The position numbers and the translations under genes were made by a program. The notes under the pieces were generated by a model. It ran no database searches, had not been told where the DNA came from, and worked only from the letters and a program-made list of their open reading frames with translations. This document shows positions 1 to 5,569 of a stretch of DNA of 5,569 bases, in pieces. The number at the start of each line of letters is the position of its first letter. Positions within the stretch are counted from its first letter, which is position 1. The DNA is from JBBKWJ01 sp037968895 (GTDB lineage Bacteria; Actinomycetota; Acidimicrobiia; Acidimicrobiales; SZUA-35): NCBI GenBank assembly GCA_037968895.1, contig JBBKWJ010000288.1, positions 1-5,569 on the forward strand. The letters are read 5' to 3'.

Positions 1-623
1 GTGGACCGTGCAAAACCCTCGGGCCACTCATCGAGAAGGTCGTCAACGAGACCAATGGCAACGTCATTTTGGCGAAGGTTAATGTCGACGAGAACCCAGG
101 CATCTCGCAAGCCTTTCAAGTGCAATCGATTCCCGCAGTTCACATGATCGACAAGGGCCAGGTCGTTGACTCGTTCATCGGTGCGCTCCCTGAAGACAAG
201 ATCCGAGAATTCATTAGCCGCTTCGGACCTTCAGAAGAAGATCTGGCCCAAGCGGCCTTGTTGGAGCAGGGCGATGAAGAGTCGTTGCTGAAGGTCCTTG
301 ACGGCGACCGGGGCAACGTGCCTGCAATCTTGGCGTTGAGCCAGATGTATGTCGATGACAACCGCAATCATGAGGCGCTCGACCTTCTGAGTCGTATTCC
401 TGAGACCGAAGAGGTCCGCCTCATCGCTGCACTCGCCCGAGTTGGCGCCGAGACAGCCAAAGGCGAACACGACGAGATTGAGGCGCGTCTGGCCTCACTT
501 CTGCCTAACGTAAAGGCCGACGACGATGCTCGGAAAGAGTTCGTCGACCTTCTCGAGGTGCTCGGAGCTGCACACCCCGCCACGGCACAGTGGCGGAAAA
601 AGCTCACAACTCAGCTGTTCTAG
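1..623 (+). CDS. Thioredoxin-domain protein with C-terminal TPR-like region (CnoX/YbbN family), 5' truncated by window edge
   Basis: The reading frame is open from the window edge (codons start at base 3) to the TAG at 621-623, giving 206 visible residues; the true start lies upstream. The first visible residues, GPCKTLGPLIEKVV, are the end of a thioredoxin active site (C/S-G-P-C) and the helix after it. The thioredoxin fold continues with AKVNVDENPGISQAFQV and the cis-proline loop SIPAV (Pro at visible residue 44). From about residue 77 the protein becomes helical and TPR-like, ending in ARKEFVDLLEVLG and a terminal LF, a tail typical of YbbN/CnoX proteins. In studied members the family combines a thioredoxin fold with TPR repeats and acts in the cytoplasm as a holdase that protects clients from oxidative aggregation. 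The first active-site residue is unreadable: the edge codon is NGT, so Cys, Ser, Arg or Gly are all possible. An internal TTG at base 69 is not the start, because it falls inside the thioredoxin fold. Family assignment is firm; the client-protection role here is inferred. Confidence 0.9.
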   Translation, partial: GPCKTLGPLIEKVVNETNGNVILAKVNVDENPGISQAFQVQSIPAVHMIDKGQVVDSFIGALPEDKIREFISRFGPSEEDLAQAALLEQGDEESLLKVLDGDRGNVPAILALSQMYVDDNRNHEALDLLSRIPETEEVRLIAALARVGAETAKGEHDEIEARLASLLPNVKADDDARKEFVDLLEVLGAAHPATAQWRKKLTTQLF

Positions 624-674
624 CTGCTCGCATTACCCCTCGGGCAGAGTTTGCCCCTCCGCAAGTACCGCTGG

Positions 675-1388
675 ATGATGGCCGACACGGCCAGGTCCGA
701 CTGCGAGGGCCCCGTGGGTATAGAACCGAAGATTCCCAGTCGTGGCGAGCCGCCTCAGACGTTGGTCGAGCGCGTCGACGACCTCCTGTGGCGACTCGAC
801 GACCTGCGTCGGCGGCCCGTCGTCGCCGGTCTGACAGTCGCCGCATGTCTACTGGTCGCTGGGATCGCATGGTGGAGCGGCCGTCCGGCATCGGTGACGC
901 CAATCGAAGAGTCGATCCCGCAGATTCAACTCGTCACCACGGTTCCGCCTGTCACGTTGCCTCCGCCGGTGATCGTCCACGTCGCGGGAGCTGTGGTTCG
1001 GCCTGGCGTCTATCAAGTGGCTGCAGATGCGAGGCTCGTTGATGCGATAGCCACCGCTGGTGGCGTGCTCCCCGAGGCTGAGCCCGATCGACTCAATCTG
1101 GCGGCGCCAGTGGTTGACGGCATGCAGATCTGGGTTCCGGTTGAAGGCGAGGTGGTGACGCAGCCGGCGGTAGGCGGAACCGGCGACTCGAGCGGGCCCG
1201 TCAATCTCAACACGGCGTCAGCCGAGCAGCTCGATGCGTTACCAGGGGTCGGGCCATCGACTGCCGCTGCGATCATGGCGTACCGGGACGACAACGGACC
1301 ATTCTTGAGCGTCGACGATCTGCTGTCTGTCCCCGGAATTGGGCCCGCAAAACTAGAAGCGCTTCGTGATTCGGTGGTGGCTCAATGA
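675..1388 (+). CDS. comEA: ComEA-type competence DNA-binding protein (SLBB plus helix-hairpin-helix)
   Basis: ComEA is the membrane-anchored DNA receptor of natural transformation, binding double-stranded DNA outside the membrane and passing it to ComEC. Counting from the ATG at 675 (237 residues), a charged cytoplasmic N-terminus (LVERVDDLLWRLDDLRRR) leads into one membrane segment at about 49-67 (VVAGLTVAACLLVAGIAWW). A Thr/Pro-rich linker follows, then an SLBB domain at about 99-155 (VIVHVAGAVVRPGVYQV, then DGMQIWVP). A paired helix-hairpin-helix region occupies about 176-235, with VNLNTASAEQLDALPGVG and the second hairpin VPGIGPAKLEAL. This is the standard ComEA domain order, and the length suits actinobacterial members. 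The start is uncertain. TTG 651, ATG 675, ATG 678 and GTG 714 are all possible; only GTG 714 has a purine-rich GAGGG just upstream, and its spacing is short. Codons between 651 and 714 all end in G or C, which favours an upstream start. The stop overlaps the comEC start as ATGA. Confidence 0.93.
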   Translation: MMADTARSDCEGPVGIEPKIPSRGEPPQTLVERVDDLLWRLDDLRRRPVVAGLTVAACLLVAGIAWWSGRPASVTPIEESIPQIQLVTTVPPVTLPPPVIVHVAGAVVRPGVYQVAADARLVDAIATAGGVLPEAEPDRLNLAAPVVDGMQIWVPVEGEVVTQPAVGGTGDSSGPVNLNTASAEQLDALPGVGPSTAAAIMAYRDDNGPFLSVDDLLSVPGIGPAKLEALRDSVVAQ

Positions 1389-3160
1389 CCGAAGGGCAGC
1401 TAGTCGTCTTTGTGTCGGCCGCCTGGGCCGGAGCCATACTCGGAGTTCCCGTTCCACTGATTGCTGCCATGTGCGGGGCGGTCATTGTGCTCGTGTACCA
1501 GCGGCCTGTCCTATTGATCGGCGGGGTCTTTGTCCTTGCGAGCAGCCTGTCGGCACGGGCAGACGCTGCGTACCGGCCTTCAACGACCGGCGAGTTCGCT
1601 GGCGTCGTTCGCCTCACCATCGACCCAGAACCTGGACTGTTCGGATGGAGCGCAGAAGCACGGCTGGCCGACGGAAGCCGGGTCCGTTTGGTGGCGGATC
1701 GAAGCGTTGATATTTCGGGTTTTGTTGCCGGGGAACAAGTGCAACTCTCTGGCCGACTCCGTCCGATCGAAGATGCGCCCTGGCTCCGGACCCGGCACAT
1801 TGTCGGGCAGATCGCAATCGATAGCGCTCATCGTTCGTCAGGGGTTGTCTGGTGGATGCGGCCAGCCGAGGCGTTGCGATCGTGGGTGCGGCAAGGGAGC
1901 CAATCATTCGCTGACGACGACAGCGCGCTGTATGCCGGCCTGGTGATTGGCGATGATCGATTTCAGTCAGACTCCCAGCGTGCGCTTTTCCGGGCCGGAG
2001 GGCTGACCCATCTTCTCGCAGTGTCTGGCCAGAACGTTGCCTTCGCGCTCGCCGTCGTGGGGCCGCTGCTTCGGCGCCTCAGATTGCAGTGGCGCTTCGC
2101 GTTGACTGTCGCGGTGCTCGTGGTGTTCGCGATGGCCACCCGATTTGAGCCGTCAGTGCTCCGAGCCACTGTTACCGCTGGCATTGCGGCATGGGCGGTG
2201 ATGTCTGGGCGGCGAGCATCGGGTATTCGGGTGATGTGCCTTGCCGTGACCGCACTCATCATGATCGATCCGTTCCTCGTCGACAGTGTTGGCTTTCGAC
2301 TCTCGGTCGGAGCATCGGCCGCGATCTTGCTGCTCGGTCCGCTGCTACGAGATCGACTCCCTGGCCCTGCGTTTGTGAGAGAGCCGTTGGCTGTCACGCT
2401 GGCCGCCCAAGTGGGGGTGGCCCCCATCATGGTGGCGACCTTTGGCCCGGTTTCGTTGTCGACGATCCCGGCCAATCTTCTTGCGGGACCGGCGGCTGGT
2501 GCGGTGATGACGTGGGGGCTCAGTGTTGGCGTGGTGGCGGCCTGGCTGCCTGATGCATGGGCTGTTGTGGTGCAGTGGCCCGCCATGTTGATGGTGCAGT
2601 GGATTGGGGGTGTCGCTGGTTGGGCGTCTCGTCTGCCGTTGCCGTTGTTTGACGGTGTCACCCTGGTGCTCACCGGTGCGTTGGGCGTGTCGGTTTGGGC
2701 GGCCTCGATGCTTGGTCGGGTGGGGTGGCTGCTTAGGGTCGGACTTGTTGGTGTGGCGTTGGCGTCATGGCTGGGGGCGGTGCCGCTGGCTCCTCACGCG
2801 GCGGCGGAGTACGGGTCGTTGAGCTATTACCCGAGTGAGGATGATGGGCCGTCGGTGCTTGTGGTTAACGGCACGCCGCGGGTTGATGATTTGGAATCGC
2901 TTATCGCGAATCGGGTGACTGGAGTCGATGTGGTGGTGACCAGGTCGGGTGGGTACACGGCTCGTCAGTCGATGATGATGGTGCGTGAAACCATTGCGGT
3001 TGCCACGGTGCTGGCGCCTCCGTTGCATCAGATTCGAGGCGCTGAAGGTGTTGACGCTGTTGTCGAGTTCACAGTCGTTGGCGGGACGGTAAGGGTCGAG
3101 CCAGGGACCGATCGTGAGCACCTCACCATTACGTTCGAAGCCTCAGCCAAAAGTTCTTAG
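1385..3160 (+). CDS. comEC: ComEC/Rec2-family DNA-uptake channel with a reduced C-terminal domain
   Basis: ComEC is the polytopic inner-membrane channel that carries one DNA strand into the cytoplasm during transformation. The 591-residue protein begins with hydrophobic segments (about 5-37 and 41-57). A soluble stretch at about 66-147 (GEFAGVVRLTIDPEPG, VAGEQVQLSGRLRPI) fits the family's OB-fold-like N-terminal domain. The competence core runs from about 181 to 465 and carries the family signature GLTHLLAVSGQNV (206-218), DPFLVDSVGFRLSVGAS (295-311) and FGPVSLSTIPANLLAGP (353-369), with about ten membrane segments. The remaining 125 residues resemble the metallo-beta-lactamase part of longer ComEC proteins (VLVVNGTPRVDDL, VDVVVTRSGG, VLAPPLHQIRGA). 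The HxHxDH metal-binding motif is missing, its expected place reading VTRSGGYTARQ. Full ComEC proteins are usually about 700-800 residues. The ATG overlaps the comEA stop, and a weak GGTGG lies just upstream, so translational coupling is likely. The second half is richer in G than C on this strand, unlike the first half. Confidence 0.93.
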   Translation: MTEGQLVVFVSAAWAGAILGVPVPLIAAMCGAVIVLVYQRPVLLIGGVFVLASSLSARADAAYRPSTTGEFAGVVRLTIDPEPGLFGWSAEARLADGSRVRLVADRSVDISGFVAGEQVQLSGRLRPIEDAPWLRTRHIVGQIAIDSAHRSSGVVWWMRPAEALRSWVRQGSQSFADDDSALYAGLVIGDDRFQSDSQRALFRAGGLTHLLAVSGQNVAFALAVVGPLLRRLRLQWRFALTVAVLVVFAMATRFEPSVLRATVTAGIAAWAVMSGRRASGIRVMCLAVTALIMIDPFLVDSVGFRLSVGASAAILLLGPLLRDRLPGPAFVREPLAVTLAAQVGVAPIMVATFGPVSLSTIPANLLAGPAAGAVMTWGLSVGVVAAWLPDAWAVVVQWPAMLMVQWIGGVAGWASRLPLPLFDGVTLVLTGALGVSVWAASMLGRVGWLLRVGLVGVALASWLGAVPLAPHAAAEYGSLSYYPSEDDGPSVLVVNGTPRVDDLESLIANRVTGVDVVVTRSGGYTARQSMMMVRETIAVATVLAPPLHQIRGAEGVDAVVEFTVVGGTVRVEPGTDREHLTITFEASAKSS

Positions 3161-3190
3161 GTCTTCAAACGAAATTGGGTTGTGATTACG

Positions 3191-3207
3191 TCGTCGGTGG
3201 GCGACGA
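3191..3207. repeat. Perfect 6-bp inverted repeat just upstream of the MFS start
   Basis: TCGTCG at 3191-3196 and CGACGA at 3202-3207 are exact inverted copies around a five-base GTGGG spacer, and a G-T wobble (3190/3208) could add a seventh pair. The repeat ends eight bases before the MFS ATG at 3216, where a ribosome binding site would normally lie. No T-tract follows, so it is not an intrinsic terminator for comEC. It could be an operator, an mRNA hairpin affecting translation, or chance in GC-rich sequence. The rest of the 55-base gap shows no clear promoter: a TTGTGA at 3180-3185 has no well-spaced -10 partner. Confidence 0.45.
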
Positions 3208-3215
3208 TAGCCGCC

Positions 3216-4490
3216 ATGGCAAATGGTCGTCGCGTGTTTCACGGCTGGAAGGTCGTCGGCGCCGGTGCGGTGGTCCAGGCGCTCCAGTCGGCTCTGTTTA
3301 ACCAGTCGTATGGCAGCTATGCCGTCGTTTGGGAGCGTCAATTTGGCTGGAGCAAGACGCTCCTCTCATCGGGCTACGGCATGACGCAGCTGATCGGTGG
3401 CTTCGGCGGTGCGCCAGTTGGTTGGGCCCTTGATCGTTTCGATAACCGTCGCGTTGTCAGGATCGGCATCATGTTGATGGGGATTGGGCTCTTCACCCTT
3501 AGCCGAGTCTCGGCGCCCCTTCACTTTTTCTTCGCACTCTTCCTTACATCGGCCGGGCTTACGATGTCTGGCTTTCTCAGCATGACCACCATCACAGTGC
3601 GGTGGTTCGAACGGAAACGGGCCAGGGCGCTGGCATTGTCGGCCACTGGCTTTGCCATCGGTGGTGCCCTAGTGCCGGTAGTGGTCTACGCCGTCGAGCG
3701 TTTCGGCTGGCGCGACACGACGGCCGCCTCGGCCATTCTTTTGGTAGTAGTGGCGATGCCGCTGACTCGAAGTTTCACGGGAACTCCGGCTGAACGAGGT
3801 GAGATGCTTGACGGTTTCACGACCGAGGCCGAACGCGAGGCGATCCCGCTTGCCGAGGGCGTTGGTGGTGATGACTTCACGCTGGCCGAAGCAGTAAGAA
3901 CCCGTGCCTTCTGGATGATTTCACTCGGTCACATGTCTGCGCTGTTCGTTGTCGTGTCGGTGATTGCGCATCTCTCGCTCTACCTCACTACTGAGCATGG
4001 CTACACATTGCAGCAAGCGAGTTTCATCGGCGGAGCGCTGCCGGCAATGCAGCTATTGGGGATGCTGTCTGGGGGAGTGCTTGGCGACAAGTTCAACAAA
4101 CGTTTCCTCGCATCGGCGGCAATGATCTGTCACATGGTCGGTCTGCTCCTGCTCACGTTCGCAACTGCCAGCTGGATGATCTGGGCGTTCGTCCCAGTGC
4201 ATGGCTTCGCCTGGGGCGTGCGGGGCCCGCTGATGCAAGCAATCAGGGCTGACTACTTCGGCGTTACGAACTTCGGCCAGATCATGGGCGCATCGTCGAT
4301 CATTCTGACGATCGGCACCTTTGGCGGGCCGACGCTCGCTGGCATCATCGCCGACCAAACTGGCAGTTATCGGATCGGGTTCACGATCATCGCATGTGTC
4401 GCTGGTGCCGGGATGCTCTTCTTTCTGTTCGCATCTCCCCCCGACCATCCGGTTCGCCCCGAGCGAGTCAGCCCCAGCCTTGGGCTGTAG
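3216..4490 (+). CDS. Major facilitator superfamily transporter, MCT/OFA-like, substrate unknown
   Basis: The 424-residue protein is an integral membrane transporter with about twelve hydrophobic segments in two halves, split by a hydrophilic loop at about 185-230 (GTPAERGEMLDG, then EAEREAIPLAEG). The start is well placed: FHGWKVVGAGAV opens the first membrane helix as in many monocarboxylate- and oxalate/formate-type MFS proteins. The conserved loop 2-3 motif is GWALDRFDNRR (69-79), and its copy between helices 8 and 9 is GGVLGDKFNKR (286-296). RWFERKRARALALSATGFAI (129-148) and FWMISLGHMSALFVVVSVIA (232-251) also fit that branch. Members of these groups move small carboxylates by proton symport or exchange, but nothing visible fixes the substrate or direction here. 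There is no recognisable Shine-Dalgarno sequence; an inverted repeat sits just upstream. The gene lies between comEC and holA, where it is not part of the familiar actinobacterial cluster, and has no evident role in DNA uptake or replication. Confidence 0.9.
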   Translation: MANGRRVFHGWKVVGAGAVVQALQSALFNQSYGSYAVVWERQFGWSKTLLSSGYGMTQLIGGFGGAPVGWALDRFDNRRVVRIGIMLMGIGLFTLSRVSAPLHFFFALFLTSAGLTMSGFLSMTTITVRWFERKRARALALSATGFAIGGALVPVVVYAVERFGWRDTTAASAILLVVVAMPLTRSFTGTPAERGEMLDGFTTEAEREAIPLAEGVGGDDFTLAEAVRTRAFWMISLGHMSALFVVVSVIAHLSLYLTTEHGYTLQQASFIGGALPAMQLLGMLSGGVLGDKFNKRFLASAAMICHMVGLLLLTFATASWMIWAFVPVHGFAWGVRGPLMQAIRADYFGVTNFGQIMGASSIILTIGTFGGPTLAGIIADQTGSYRIGFTIIACVAGAGMLFFLFASPPDHPVRPERVSPSLGL

Positions 4491-4499
4491 ATTTCTTCT
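4488..4499 (+). promoter_or_regulatory. Possible leaderless -10 element for holA
   Basis: TAGATT at 4488-4493 fits the TANNNT pattern of actinobacterial -10 elements and ends six bases before the holA ATG at 4500, so transcription could begin at the A of the start codon. This spacing is typical of leaderless mRNAs, which are common in Actinobacteria. It would also explain why no ribosome binding site precedes holA. The element includes the TAG stop of the MFS gene. No good -35 hexamer is seen; the bases 17 upstream read GAGTCA. A six-base match this short can occur by chance. Confidence 0.35.
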
Positions 4500-5519
4500 A
4501 TGGCTGACGGTGCTCGGATTGTCGTAATCAAGGGAGACGACGCCAGTTTGCTGGCTCAGTCGCTGCAAACGGTGGTTCGAGAGCTCGTGGGCGACGGTGA
4601 CCGTTCGCTCATGGTGGAAGAGGTCGGTGAGGCCCAGTACGTGCCAGAGGGCAAATCGGAGCCCGACCTCGTTCCCCTCATTACTGCGGCGCAAACACCC
4701 CCGTTCCTCACCGAACGCCGTGTGGTTATCGGCCGCAACATGGGCCTGTTCACCAAGCAAGACCAGGTCGTCAGCCTTGTCGATTGGCTTGCATCGCCGG
4801 CACCGACGACCGATCTAATTCTGGTGTGGGAAAAGGGAGCGAACTCGCCGCGGCTCGGAGCAATGCCCAAAACGCTGAAGCAAGCGATCAAAGCATGCGG
4901 TGGCCGTGAAATCGACGCTGCTCCATCCGGCAAGGGTCGCAAGATGTTGCTCGAGGAGCGTTTGTCCGAAGCCCCTGTCCGGCTCGACGCCTCAGCCAGA
5001 CGCCTCATCATCGACACGTTGGGTGACGACGTCGGTCGAGCACAGCCACTCATAGAGTCGCTCGTATCAACATACGGCGAAGGCGCTCGGCTCACGATTG
5101 GCGATGTGCAACCGTTTGTGGGCCAAGCCGCTGACGTGCCGCCGTGGGAACTTACCGATGCAATCGACGATGGCGACATCGCAAAAGCCCTCACGAAGCT
5201 GAAGCGCATGATGTCTGGAGGTGAACGACACTCGCTGCAGGTTCTCGCAACTCTGCACGGCCACTACCAGCGTGCCCTGGCCCTTGAGGGGGCCAACGTG
5301 TCTGACGAAAAGGCGGCTGCGGCGATCTTGGGAATGAAGGGGTCAACCTTCCCGGCAAAGAAGGCACTGTCATTGGGTCGCCGATTAGGAGGCGAGCGAG
5401 TGAGGTCGGCGGTGCTGTTGTTGGCCGAAGCAGACCTCGATGTGAGGGGTCGAAGCGCGATCCCTTCCGACGTCGTCACCGAGATTCTGGTGGCTCGCCT
5501 GGCTCGGCTGAGCCGCTAG
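4500..5519 (+). CDS. holA: DNA polymerase III delta subunit (clamp loader)
   Basis: HolA is the delta subunit of the replicative clamp loader; it opens the beta sliding clamp so that it can be placed on primed DNA. The 339-residue length is normal. The first strand IVVIKGDDASLLAQSLQTVV (7-26) is the usual HolA beginning, which supports the ATG at 4500. The N-terminal AAA+-like domain runs to about 140 and includes QTPPFLTERRVVIGR (65-79). The PFL at 68-70 corresponds by position to the clamp-contacting hydrophobic pair of the E. coli protein (inference). DLILVWEKGANS follows at 105-116. A lid domain with LDASARRLIIDTLGDDVGRA (162-181) follows, then the collar domain from about 212 (VPPWELTDAIDDGDIAKAL, GERHSLQVLATLHGHYQRAL). 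As expected for delta, no Walker A motif is present. Only nine pyrimidine-rich bases separate it from the MFS stop, without a Shine-Dalgarno sequence. Its place after comEA-comEC matches the known actinobacterial order. Confidence 0.93.
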   Translation: MADGARIVVIKGDDASLLAQSLQTVVRELVGDGDRSLMVEEVGEAQYVPEGKSEPDLVPLITAAQTPPFLTERRVVIGRNMGLFTKQDQVVSLVDWLASPAPTTDLILVWEKGANSPRLGAMPKTLKQAIKACGGREIDAAPSGKGRKMLLEERLSEAPVRLDASARRLIIDTLGDDVGRAQPLIESLVSTYGEGARLTIGDVQPFVGQAADVPPWELTDAIDDGDIAKALTKLKRMMSGGERHSLQVLATLHGHYQRALALEGANVSDEKAAAAILGMKGSTFPAKKALSLGRRLGGERVRSAVLLLAEADLDVRGRSAIPSDVVTEILVARLARLSR

Positions 5520-5546
5520 CCGGCTGCAGGTTCACTGCTAAAACCG

Positions 5547-5569
5547 AAAAACCCGGCCGAAGGGCCAGG
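5547..5569 (-). terminator. Intrinsic terminator for a minus-strand gene beyond the window
   Basis: Read on the minus strand, CCTGGCC (5569-5563), a CTTC loop and GGCCGGG (5558-5552) form a seven-pair hairpin with one G-U wobble. Five T (5551-5547) follow at once, and another four T (5543-5540) lie a few bases on. On the plus strand the same arms contain a C-A mismatch at 5554/5567, so the hairpin is better formed by minus-strand RNA. This implies a gene converging on holA from the right. By analogy with Actinobacteria it may be rpsT (ribosomal protein S20), which is inference. If a T-run follows base 5569, the element could also end holA transcription. Confidence 0.65.

Noticed and set aside
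642..656. GGGCA-GAGTT-TGCCC hairpin after the thioredoxin gene as a terminator
   Set aside because: The stem has only five pairs and no T-tract follows, so termination between the thioredoxin gene and comEA is not supported.
590..1042. Plus-strand frame of 150 codons overlapping the thioredoxin end and comEA
   Set aside because: The product is Arg/Ser-rich and out of frame with the convincing ComEA domains; it is a shadow frame.
1963..2673. Long minus-strand open frame (236 codons) opposite comEC
   Set aside because: Its translation is low-complexity Thr/Ala/Arg/Ser-rich with no recognisable motif, and it lies wholly antisense to the conserved ComEC core. Such frames arise from GC-rich codon bias.
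4053..4760. Minus-strand open frame (235 codons) spanning the MFS-holA junction
   Set aside because: The product is rich in His, Glu, Arg and Asp without a fold signature and opposes two well-supported genes.
4556..5209. Minus-strand open frame (217 codons) opposite holA
   Set aside because: The product is a Ser/Arg/Thr-rich antisense shadow, and the plus strand matches HolA along its full length.
5511..5525. AGCCG-CTAGC-CGGCT inverted repeat over the holA stop codon
   Set aside because: It is a five-pair stem with no T-tract, in GC-rich coding sequence; a chance match is likely.
1..5569. CRISPR arrays, tRNA or rRNA genes, insertion sequences, or toxin-antitoxin pairs
   Set aside because: No spaced direct repeats, no tRNA-like cloverleaf, no transposase frame and no small paired genes were seen on either strand; coding genes fill nearly all the window.

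Overview
This 5.57 kb window reads as a compact, fully plus-strand stretch of an actinobacterial chromosome. The gene order is a CnoX/YbbN-type thioredoxin-TPR protein, comEA, comEC, an MFS transporter and holA. A minus-strand terminator at the right edge points to a convergent gene just outside. GC is fairly high (roughly 60% by eye). The comEA-comEC-holA order with a convergent ribosomal protein S20 gene beyond holA is the arrangement known from Actinobacteria such as Mycobacterium tuberculosis (Rv2415c-Rv2414c-Rv2413c, with rpsT as Rv2412). The moderate GC and the divergence of the proteins make an environmental lineage such as Acidimicrobiia plausible. That assignment is inference and cannot be settled from this window.

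Layout. Bases 1-623 hold the 3' part of the thioredoxin-TPR gene; the window edge cuts through its active-site motif. Bases 624-674 are a short gap with no convincing ribosome binding site. comEA (about 675-1388) overlaps comEC (1385-3160) by ATGA, so the two are probably translationally coupled. A 55-base gap with an inverted repeat precedes the MFS gene (3216-4490). Nine bases later comes holA (4500-5519). The last 50 bases contain a hairpin and U-tract readable as a minus-strand terminator. All genes are on one strand with small gaps, and I found no internal terminator, so one or two transcription units are likely.

Function. ComEA and ComEC are the membrane-proximal DNA receptor and the inner-membrane channel for uptake of single-stranded DNA in natural transformation. 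HolA is the delta subunit of the DNA polymerase III clamp loader and is essential for replication. The thioredoxin-TPR protein belongs to a family linked to redox protection and holdase chaperone activity. The MFS transporter has no obvious link to either pathway and sits between comEC and holA, which are adjacent in the actinobacterial arrangement I know.

The window is mostly ordinary core genome, and I do not see a new system. The points most worth a second look are: a ComEC whose C-terminal metallo-beta-lactamase-like domain is short and lacks the metal-binding motif; a possible leaderless promoter for holA overlapping the MFS stop codon; an inverted repeat directly upstream of the MFS start; a change in strand composition in the second half of comEC; and the extra MFS gene itself.
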